Source: Methylobacterium brachiatum (GTDB lineage Bacteria > Pseudomonadota > Alphaproteobacteria > Rhizobiales > Beijerinckiaceae). From it: 64,000 bases of DNA. The stretch is from assembly GCF_020523825.1 (NCBI RefSeq), contig NZ_JAJALK010000012.1:62001-126000 (forward strand). The letters run 5' to 3'. Position 1 is the first letter of the stretch. Each line of letters opens with the position of its first letter. The translations under genes were made by a program, and so were the position numbers. A model generated the notes under the pieces. The model was given only the letters and a program-made list of their open reading frames with translations, was not told where the DNA came from and ran no database searches. Shown piece after piece: positions 47,231 through 55,145 of this stretch.

Positions 47231-47851
47231 ATGCCCACAGACCCAGCCGCCCCTTTGCTGCCCGTCGGATTCGCGGCGGTGCCGCCGGGGCACATCGCCG
47301 CCATCGTCACCAGCCTCGAGATGCTCGGGCCGCCGGTCCCGCGCCCGGCCAAACCCTTGCCGGACGGGATGGCGCTGCACCCGCTCGTCCGACCCGATTG
47401 CGAGACCTATCGCGACCTCTATCGGGCGGTGGGCGCCGACTGGCTGTGGTTCTCGCGCCTGACCCTGTCGGACGCGGCGCTGCGGGCGATCCTCGATGAC
47501 CCGCGGGTGGAGATCTACGCGCTCCGCCGGGACGGGGCGGATCTCGGCCTTTTGGAGCTGGATTTCCGCGAGCCGGAGACCTGCGAACTCGCCTTCCTGG
47601 GCCTGATCCCGGGTGCAGTTGGGCAGGGGCTCGGCCGCCCCCTGGTCAATGCGGCGATCGAGAAAGCCTGGTCGCGGCCGATCCGGCGGTTCTGGGTGCA
47701 TACCTGCACGTTCGACCATCCCGGGGCGCTCGGCCTCTACCAGCGCTCCGGCTTCACGCCCTGCGCGGTCGCGGTCGAAATGGCCGCCGATCCCCGGCTC
47801 ACCGGCCTCCTGCCCCGGACTTCCGCCCCGCACGTACCGCTGCTGGCGTGA
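47231..47851 (+). CDS. GNAT-family N-acetyltransferase
   Basis: 206 aa. Acetyl-CoA-binding motif A is IPGAVGQGLGRPLVNAAIEKA, followed by RRFWVHTCTFDHPGALGLYQRSGFTPC, the typical end of a GNAT domain. A 55-residue N-terminal part has no clear motif. Substrate unknown. It starts 55 bases after the dehydrogenase gene on the same strand and ends 22 bases before the convergent hydrolase gene. Confidence 0.9.
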   Translation: MPTDPAAPLLPVGFAAVPPGHIAAIVTSLEMLGPPVPRPAKPLPDGMALHPLVRPDCETYRDLYRAVGADWLWFSRLTLSDAALRAILDDPRVEIYALRRDGADLGLLELDFREPETCELAFLGLIPGAVGQGLGRPLVNAAIEKAWSRPIRRFWVHTCTFDHPGALGLYQRSGFTPCAVAVEMAADPRLTGLLPRTSAPHVPLLA

Positions 47852-47873
47852 CCGCCGTGGGTGGAGACTTACG

Positions 47874-48776
<903 letters not shown>

Positions 48777-48910
48777 ATCCCGTCCGGCTGCCCCGATTGG
48801 CCCATTCAAGGCGTCGCTCGGGGCGGTTTGATGACGGGAGCGGGGCGACAGGTAAAAAATCAGCGCTGCCGCGCGAACGATGGAGGCCGGCTTTCGGGTT
48901 GGAGGCGGCG

Positions 48911-49882
48911 CTAGGTTCGCAGCACGATGCAGGCGCCGCCGACCTTGCGGATGCGGCCGCACAGATCGTCGGCGGCCTGCCGGCTCTGCGCCGGGAGGCG
49001 GATCCGGTAGAACGCCCGGGTGCCGCGGTTGCGCAGGCGGGTGCCGATGATCATCGGCCGCGCCTCGCCGATCACCCCGGCATAAGCGTTGCGGGCGCGG
49101 TTGAAGCTCTGCAGGGCAAGCGCCTTCGAGAAGTTTCCGGCGAGCTGGATGCCCCAGGGCGCCGCCGGGCCCTCGTTCGGCCCGAGCGCGAAGCGGTCGC
49201 CGCGGGACGGGATGCGCAGGCTGGCAGTGACCTGCATGCAGGTCACCGGCGCCTCGGGCTTGGTCTCGGCTTTGGCATCCGGCTTGGGCTCGGACTTGAC
49301 GTCCGACTTGGGCTCGGACTTGACGTCCGGCTTGGCCTTCGCCTCCGGCGCCCTGCTTTCGGGATCCGTGACCGTCGCCGCGGCGCCGCCGCGCCAATCC
49401 TCGGCCGGCGCCCCGGTGATGGCGGCGACGTAGGCCCGGGTCTCGGCGGGCAGGCCACCCTCGCCGGTGAGCCATTTGCTCACGCGGGCCGCACCGCCGT
49501 TATAGGCGGCGGCCGCGAGCCCGAGATTGCCGAATTGCCGCTTCAGGTCGGCCAGCAGGTGGGCGGCGTGCGGGATCGCCTGCTCGGGATCGAACGGATC
49601 GAGCAACCCGCGCTCCCGCGCCGTGCCGGGCATGAATTGCGCGACGCCCTGCGCGCCGGCCGAGCTCACGACGCCGACGCGAAAGCTGCTCTCGCGCCAG
49701 ATCAGCCGGGTCAGGAACGGCACCGGCAGCCCGCGCGCCTTGGCGGAAGCGTCGATCAGCCGGCAGAGCGCCTGCTCGACGGTCTCGGTCGCGCCCTCGG
49801 ACGGGGCCGCGGCGGCCGGTCCGGCCCAAAGGAGCGGGAGGAGGGCGAGGAGCGCGCCGAAGCGCAGGCGGGGGGTGATCAC
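48911..49882 (-). CDS. lytic transglycosylase with SPOR-like tail
   Basis: 323 aa from GTG 49882, or 331 aa from GTG 49906; the shorter start puts the signal peptide (LLALLPLLWAGPAAA) at the N-terminus. The SLT domain has the catalytic Glu in LIWRESSFR, then GAQGVAQFMPGTA and AAAYNGGAARVSKWL. A Lys/Pro/Glu linker is built of 8-residue repeats (DVKSEPKS). The C-terminal 75 residues (WGIQLAGNFSKALALQSF ... FYRIRLPA) look like a divergent SPOR fold. It cleaves peptidoglycan to anhydromuropeptides in the periplasm. Confidence 0.88.
   Translation of the reverse strand: MITPRLRFGALLALLPLLWAGPAAAAPSEGATETVEQALCRLIDASAKARGLPVPFLTRLIWRESSFRVGVVSSAGAQGVAQFMPGTARERGLLDPFDPEQAIPHAAHLLADLKRQFGNLGLAAAAYNGGAARVSKWLTGEGGLPAETRAYVAAITGAPAEDWRGGAAATVTDPESRAPEAKAKPDVKSEPKSDVKSEPKPDAKAETKPEAPVTCMQVTASLRIPSRGDRFALGPNEGPAAPWGIQLAGNFSKALALQSFNRARNAYAGVIGEARPMIIGTRLRNRGTRAFYRIRLPAQSRQAADDLCGRIRKVGGACIVLRT
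49227..49246. repeat. perfect 20-bp palindrome inside coding sequence
   Basis: GTGACCTGCA and TGCAGGTCAC are exact reverse complements with no spacer. It lies within the lytic transglycosylase gene, coding VTCMQVT, just before the linker repeats. It could be chance or a site for a dimeric protein. Confidence 0.5.
49259..49330. repeat. 24-bp tandem repeat, three copies
   Basis: Copies at 49283-49306 and 49307-49330 differ at one base; an earlier copy at 49259-49282 is more diverged. Each codes eight residues of the Lys/Pro/Glu linker of the lytic transglycosylase. Copy number may vary by replication slippage without frameshift. Confidence 0.8.
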
Positions 49883-50305
49883 ACAACCGCTTGTAGCGAG
49901 GCGCACGGGCGGATCAATCCGTACGGTTGGGGGGTGATGACGCGGCGGGCAGAGCCGGCCCGCGCGGTGAGCGCCACGCCTCTCCCCGACGCGTCCCGCA
50001 TCCTCAGGTGCTGCGCCGCAGCCTCGAACGAGCCCTCCGGGAACCGCGCAGCCGGCTGGAGCCCTTCTGCGCAGTCCCCGCTTTGCTTCGTCATCTCAGG
50101 ACAACGGCAGAAACGGGATAGGCCAATCCTGCGCGCCAAACCGCGATCCGAAGCAAACACCCAGATAGCGATCCGACTATATCTGACCCGACTGCGCAGG
50201 CTCAGCTTCAACCCGACAGTGCAAACCACGTTTTTCCTCGCCGCGCTCCGCCTTGGCCCCCGGCTTGCTTAGCCGACCGCGTCCTTAACGCATCCGGATC
50301 GGGGG
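49883..50305. other. divergent gap upstream of amine oxidase operon
   Basis: The region separates the lytic transglycosylase gene (leftward) from the amine oxidase operon (rightward). No protein-like frame is present. The part at 50130-50240 is less GC-rich and probably holds the operon promoter. GCGGGC (49949 area) and GGCCCGC form only a short weak hairpin. Confidence 0.35.
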
Positions 50306-51913
50306 ATGGGGAGCGAGATGGCAGAGGGATCGGGATTCAGTCGACGCAACCTGATTGCCATGGTCGGCGCCGCGGCCGGGAGCGCGGCCGCCTATCAGGT
50401 CATGACCAGCCTCGGCTTTGCCGAGGAATCGCCGTATCGCGGGCCGATCCGGCTCGACGGCGATCCCAAGGGCACCTCGGTGCTGATCCTGGGGGCGGGG
50501 CTCGCCGGCATGACCGCGGCGCTGGAGCTGCACCGGGCCGGGTACCGGGTGCAGATCCTCGAGTACAACACCCGCGCCGGCGGCCGGAACTGGTCGCTGC
50601 GCGGCGGCGACACCTACACGGAGCTGGGCGGCGCCACGCAACGCTGCGAGTTCGACGCCGGCCTCTACCTCAATCCCGGCCCCTGGCGGATTCCCTATCA
50701 CCACCACGGCGTGCTCGATTACTGCCGCCGGCTGGGCGTGGCCCTGGAGCCGTTCGTCCAGCTCAACCACAACGCCTTCCTGCACAGCGCTGCGGGCTTC
50801 AACGGCACGCCGCAGCGGATCCGCACCGTCAAGGCCGATTTCGACGGCGCCACCGCCGAGCTCCTGGCCAAGGCCACCCGCAAGGGCGCCCTCGACGCGC
50901 AGGTCTCGAAGGAGGATCAGGAGATCCTGATCGAGGCGCTGCGGTCGCTCGGCGGCCTCGACAAGGATCTCGCCTACCGCGCCGGCCCCGACAGTGCCGA
51001 GTTCCGGGGCTATGCCCGGGATCCCGGCGGCGGCCTCTCGGCCCGGCCGGTGGACGGCGAGCCGATGGCGCTGCACGACATCCTGACCGGCAGGCTCTGG
51101 CGCGGCCTGCAGAATTTCCTGCTCTACGAGTTCCAGACCACGATGTTCCAGCCGGTCGGCGGCATGGGGCGGATCGGCGAGGCCTTCGCACGCGCCCTGC
51201 CGCCGGACACGATCCGGTACGGCGCCAAGGTCACGGGCCTCGCCCAGGATGCCCACGGCGTCACCGCCACCTACCAGGATCTCGGCCAGGGCGGCGCCAT
51301 CCGGCAGGCCCAGGCGGATTGGTGCGTCTGCGCCCTGCCGCTGACCGTGCTCAGCCAGATCCCGACCCAGGTCGGCCCGAAGATGAAGGCCGCCATCGAC
51401 GCGGTGCCCTACGCCTCGTCCGTGAAGGTCGGCCTGCAGTTCAAGCGCCGCTTCTGGGAGGAGGACGAGCACATCTTCGGCGGCATCTCTTACACGGACC
51501 TGCCGATCCGCCAGATCTCCTATCCCTCGACCGGCTACAATGCCGGCGGCAAGGGCGTCCTGCTCGGCGCCTATACCTGGAACGGGCCGAATTCCTACGA
51601 ATTCACCGCCCTGAGCCCCGCCGAGCGGGTGCGCCGGGCGGTGGCCTACGGCAGCCAGATCCACCCGCAATACCGCACCGAGTTCGAGACCGGGATCGCG
51701 GTGGCCTGGCACCGGGTGCCGTTCACCCTGGGCTGCGCCGGCGATTGGACCGACGCGGCCCGGGCCGAGCACTACGACAACCTCTGCGCGATCGACGGGC
51801 GGATCATGCTGGCCGGCGAGCACGCCTCGTACATCCCCGCCTGGCAGGAGAGCGCGATCCTCTCGGCGCTCGACGCGGTCACGCGGCTTCACAAGAGGGT
51901 CTTGGCAGCATGA
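50306..51913 (+). CDS. Tat-exported flavin amine oxidase
   Basis: 535 aa. Twin-arginine leader FSRRNLIAMVGAAAGSAAA at residues 11-29. The FAD fold SVLILGAGLAGMTAALELHRAGY follows, then EYNTRAGGRNWSLRGG and C-terminal FAD motif IMLAGEHASYIPAWQESAILSALDAV in pieces; all belong to the flavin monoamine oxidase / L-amino-acid oxidase family. A second ATG at 50318 has GGGGAG before it and may be the true start. Its stop overlaps the cytochrome c start by four bases. The setting suggests the reduced flavin is reoxidised by the cytochrome, as known for NicA2 with CycN, not by oxygen. The amine substrate is unknown. Confidence 0.85.
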   Translation: MGSEMAEGSGFSRRNLIAMVGAAAGSAAAYQVMTSLGFAEESPYRGPIRLDGDPKGTSVLILGAGLAGMTAALELHRAGYRVQILEYNTRAGGRNWSLRGGDTYTELGGATQRCEFDAGLYLNPGPWRIPYHHHGVLDYCRRLGVALEPFVQLNHNAFLHSAAGFNGTPQRIRTVKADFDGATAELLAKATRKGALDAQVSKEDQEILIEALRSLGGLDKDLAYRAGPDSAEFRGYARDPGGGLSARPVDGEPMALHDILTGRLWRGLQNFLLYEFQTTMFQPVGGMGRIGEAFARALPPDTIRYGAKVTGLAQDAHGVTATYQDLGQGGAIRQAQADWCVCALPLTVLSQIPTQVGPKMKAAIDAVPYASSVKVGLQFKRRFWEEDEHIFGGISYTDLPIRQISYPSTGYNAGGKGVLLGAYTWNGPNSYEFTALSPAERVRRAVAYGSQIHPQYRTEFETGIAVAWHRVPFTLGCAGDWTDAARAEHYDNLCAIDGRIMLAGEHASYIPAWQESAILSALDAVTRLHKRVLAA

Positions 51914-52335
51914 ACATGTCTTCGATCGCCCGAACCGCCGCTGTGCTGCTGGCGACCGGCGTCGCCGCTGCCGCGCAGGAACCGGCCACCAGCGCGGCGC
52001 TGCCCTCGGCCGGGCCCCCGATGAGCGAGGGCCAAGGCTTCACCGAGAGCGGGGGCGCGGCCCTCTACGCCCAGGTCTGCGCCGCCTGCCATCAGGCGGG
52101 CGGGGAGGGTGCGACCGGCGCCGCCGCCTATCCGGCCCTCCTGCACAACGAGAAGCTCGCCAGCGCCGGCTATCCCGTCACGGTGCTGCTGTACGGCCAG
52201 CGCGGCATGCCCCCGCTCGGGCGCATGATGAGCGACACCCAGGTCGCGGAGGTGGTGAACTACGTCCGCACCCAATTCGGCAACCGGTACGGCGACGCGG
52301 TCGCCCCCGAGGATGTGAAGGCAGCACGGCCATGA
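51910..52335 (+). CDS. periplasmic mono-haem cytochrome c
   Basis: 141 aa with a signal peptide (ARTAAVLLATGVAAAA) and one haem site CAACH (Cys57, Cys60, His61). The likely axial Met is in the RGMPPLGRMM segment; the end VAEVVNYVRTQF is the usual C-terminal helix. ATG 51910 overlaps the amine oxidase stop and its own stop overlaps the next start, so expression is coupled. Most likely the electron acceptor of the upstream flavoenzyme, passing electrons to the respiratory chain. Confidence 0.9.
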   Translation: MNMSSIARTAAVLLATGVAAAAQEPATSAALPSAGPPMSEGQGFTESGGAALYAQVCAACHQAGGEGATGAAAYPALLHNEKLASAGYPVTVLLYGQRGMPPLGRMMSDTQVAEVVNYVRTQFGNRYGDAVAPEDVKAARP

Positions 52336-52841
52336 CCGGACAGAGATTCATCCCGCTCGCCCGCCCGCTCGCCGTGGCGCTCGCCCTGTGGGCCGGGCCG
52401 GCGCTGGCCGAGGACATCACCCGGCACCCGATCCCGGGCTCGGACTTCCCGATCTCGGAGGCGGTCGAGGTCCCGGCCGGGCACGCGACCGTCTATCTCA
52501 GCGGCTTCGGGCCTTCGGTGACCAACCCCAACGCCGAGAAGAACTCGGTCGCCGCCTTCGGGGATACCCGGGCCCAGACCGCCTCGACCCTGGCCGCCAT
52601 CGAGGCGGCCCTGAAGCGTCGGAACCTGTCGCTGCGCGACGTGGTGAAGATGACGGTGTTTCTGGTCGGCGACCCGGCCAAGGGCGGGCGGATGGATTTC
52701 GCCGGCCTGATGGAGGCCTACCGCGAGCAGTTCGGCACGGCGGCCCAGCCGAACCTGCCGACCCGTTCGGCGGTCCAGGTGTCGGCCTTGGCCAATCCGG
52801 GCTGGCTGGTGGAGATCGAGGTCACCGCCGTGCGGCCGTGA
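52332..52841 (+). CDS. exported RidA-family (YjgF) protein
   Basis: 169 aa. A signal peptide (PLAVALALWAGPALAED) precedes a full RidA domain. Conserved positions for imine deamination are kept: Arg in LPTRSAVQV and Glu in LVEIEVTAV. Cytoplasmic RidA hydrolyses reactive enamines or imines to ketones and ammonia; here the same chemistry is placed in the periplasm beside an amine oxidase, whose product is an imine. ATG 52332 overlaps the cytochrome stop by four bases. Exported RidA members are known but uncommon. Confidence 0.88.
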   Translation: MTGQRFIPLARPLAVALALWAGPALAEDITRHPIPGSDFPISEAVEVPAGHATVYLSGFGPSVTNPNAEKNSVAAFGDTRAQTASTLAAIEAALKRRNLSLRDVVKMTVFLVGDPAKGGRMDFAGLMEAYREQFGTAAQPNLPTRSAVQVSALANPGWLVEIEVTAVRP

Positions 52842-52883
52842 CCGGGGGCGCCTGCCTCCGATCCCCTGCAACCTCCCATCCCG

Positions 52884-52913
52884 GGGCCGCCCCGTCATCG
52901 CGCGTGGCGGCCC
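52884..52913. terminator. hairpin between convergent ridA and EAL genes
   Basis: Perfect 8-bp arms GGGCCGCC (52884-52891) and GGCGGCCC (52906-52913) with a 14-base loop, in the 121-base convergent gap. No T-run. Likely ends the amine oxidase operon and possibly the opposing gene. Confidence 0.5.
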
Positions 52914-52962
52914 GATCCTCGCGGAAACCGGTCTCCCGTTGCCGGGGGTGCCGGACGTCGCC

Positions 52963-54747
52963 TCACGCCGCGGCCCGGGCGACCCGTTCGTGGTCGACAA
53001 GCCAGGCCTGGAAGGGCTCGACCTCCAGCGGGCGCGCGAAGAAGTAGCCCTGCGCCTCGTCGCACTGCATCGCCAGGAGCTGATCGACCGCCTCGGCGGT
53101 CTCGATGCCTTCCGCGACCACGCGGTAGCCGAGATCGTGCGAGAGGCCGATCATCGAGCGGACGAGCGACATCTCCTTCTCGCCCTCGCCGAGCTTCAGC
53201 ACGAAGCTGCGGTCGATCTTCACGACATGGGCCGGCAGATCCTGGAGATAGGCGAGGCTGCTGTAGCCGGTTCCGAAATCGTCGATGGCGAGGCGGATGC
53301 CGGCGGCGGCGAGCTCATCCAGCTGGCGCCGCGCATGGGTGGCATCCTGCATGATCGCGCTCTCGGTGATCTCCAATTCCAGCTGCGCCGGCTCGAGATC
53401 GTGGCGCCGCAGCGCGTCCCGGACGGAGGTGCCGAAATCCGTCTCGTGCAGGTTGGCCGCCGAGACGTTGACCGAGATCACGATCGCGCGGCCCGCCGCC
53501 CGCAACCGGCGCGCCTGCGCCAGGGCCGTCTCCAGGACGAAGGCCGTCATGGCCTGCGCATGGGGCGAATGCTCGATGACCGGGACGAACTCGCCGGGGG
53601 ACACGGCCCCCAGATCCGGGTGGTTCCAGCGCAGCAGCGCCTCCGCGCCGATACACCGCCCCGTGGGCAGATCGATCCGCGGCTGGAACACGAGGCGCAG
53701 CTGGTCGCCGGCGAGCAGAGCCGGCCCGAAATCCCGCAGCAGGCGGTATCGGCGCCGATAGGCGGCATCGGCCACGGACGAATAGATGCCGACGAGATCG
53801 GGCGACGAGCGCGCCTCCTGGACCGCACCGTAGAGGGCGCGCAGCACGTCCTGCGGTCCCGTCGCGCGGGGCACGAAGGCGGTGACGCCGATGGCGCTGG
53901 TCAGGAGCATTCCGGTGATGGAGCGCTGCTGCTCCTGCCGCTGTCCCTCCGTGAGGGAACGGACATACTCGTCCTGCACGACGCCCCGGGGCGCCAGGAA
54001 GGCGAATTGCGTGGCCGCGGTGTGGTAGAGCTTGAGCTCCGAGCCGATGGCCCGCTGTATGCCGAGCGCCGCGTCCCGGATCAGATCGTCGATCCGGCCC
54101 AGGCCCATGACGCGGGCATAGTCATTGATCTGCTCGGGACGCGCGAGATCGATCAGCACGGCGAGCCGCGACTCGTCAGGGCGCTCGGCCGCCAGATCGG
54201 CGAGGTCATCCAGGAACTGGTTCCGGCTCGGCAGGCCGCTCAGCGGGTCGATCCGCCCGAAGGCGTGCTGCAGCTCGATCTGCGCCATGACCATCGCGGC
54301 GAGATCCTTGAGGGCGGCGATCTCGGACTCGACCACGGAGCGCGGCTCGGTTCCCAGGACGCACAGGGCGCCGAGCCCGTACCCGTCGCGGGTCACCAGC
54401 GGCGCGCCGGCATAGAAGCGGATGCCGGAGCGGCCGAGCACGCTGTCGGCGTAAGCGGCATCCTGCTGGAAATCGGGGATCACCAGGACGTCGGTGGTCT
54501 CGGCCACCTGCGCGCAGGGCGCGCCTTCCCGCGGGATCGACCCGTGGTCGACGCCGACGCGCGACTTGAACCATTGCCGGTCGCGGTCCGTCAGCGACAC
54601 CGCGGAGATCGGCAGATTGAAGATCTGGCTCGCCATCCGCGTGATGCGCTCGAAGCTCTCGCTCGGCGGCGTGTCGAGGAGGTCGAGCTGGAGCAGCGCG
54701 CCCAGGCGCGCATCCTCACGACGGTCTCGGTGCAGGGTTTGGGACAT
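52963..54747 (-). CDS. GAF / degenerate GGDEF / EAL c-di-GMP phosphodiesterase
   Basis: 594 aa. Residues about 20-160 form a GAF sensor domain (FNLPISAVSLTDRDRQWFKSR ... LGALCVLG). A GGDEF-type domain follows (DPLSGLPSRNQFL), but the active site is replaced by TQFAF, so it should not make c-di-GMP. The EAL domain (about 335-580) keeps all key residues: EALLRW, NVSAANL, ELEITES, DDFGTGYSSL, VKIDRSF, EGIET and QGYFFARP. Predicted to degrade c-di-GMP under control of the GAF domain. No membrane helix, so cytoplasmic. The hybrid kinase gene is upstream on the same strand. Confidence 0.92.
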   Translation of the reverse strand: MSQTLHRDRREDARLGALLQLDLLDTPPSESFERITRMASQIFNLPISAVSLTDRDRQWFKSRVGVDHGSIPREGAPCAQVAETTDVLVIPDFQQDAAYADSVLGRSGIRFYAGAPLVTRDGYGLGALCVLGTEPRSVVESEIAALKDLAAMVMAQIELQHAFGRIDPLSGLPSRNQFLDDLADLAAERPDESRLAVLIDLARPEQINDYARVMGLGRIDDLIRDAALGIQRAIGSELKLYHTAATQFAFLAPRGVVQDEYVRSLTEGQRQEQQRSITGMLLTSAIGVTAFVPRATGPQDVLRALYGAVQEARSSPDLVGIYSSVADAAYRRRYRLLRDFGPALLAGDQLRLVFQPRIDLPTGRCIGAEALLRWNHPDLGAVSPGEFVPVIEHSPHAQAMTAFVLETALAQARRLRAAGRAIVISVNVSAANLHETDFGTSVRDALRRHDLEPAQLELEITESAIMQDATHARRQLDELAAAGIRLAIDDFGTGYSSLAYLQDLPAHVVKIDRSFVLKLGEGEKEMSLVRSMIGLSHDLGYRVVAEGIETAEAVDQLLAMQCDEAQGYFFARPLEVEPFQAWLVDHERVARAAA

Positions 54748-55145
54748 CGAACGACGGCGTGCCTCCGTGCGGCGAAGCGACGGGCGGGATTGTCACCGGG
54801 TCCCGACCTCGGCTCGCCCAGGTCCATCTGACGGCCTAGACCTTGCCAATTCCTGTTTCCAACAGAACAGCCGCCGAAGAGGCTGAAAATTCCGTAACTT
54901 GTGGTTGATCTCGCCGGAGCGGATCGCCGGTTCGATGCCGCATCGCGGGGGATGCTGGGTAACCTGACGTGGGCCGTCGCCCCCCTTCACGCGACCGCGA
55001 ACACCCGCGCGCCTGCCGGGCGCTCTCAGGCCGGCCGCGCTCCCTGGAGGGCTCCTGCCCGGGCACCGCCGGCCTTCGCCGCCTGAAGACGAGGGGACGG
55101 GTCAGAGAGCCGCGGGATGGATCGCTCGGGCTCCGGCGCGCCCGG
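54748..55145. other. 398-base gap between kinase and EAL genes
   Basis: The left part (54840-54910) is less GC-rich and likely holds the EAL-gene promoter; it includes a CTGTT / AACAG repeat (54853-54857, 54861-54865). Eight-base arms AGGCCGGC (55028-55035) and GCCGGCCT (55068-55075) with a 32-base loop may end the kinase transcript. No protein-like frame. Confidence 0.35.
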
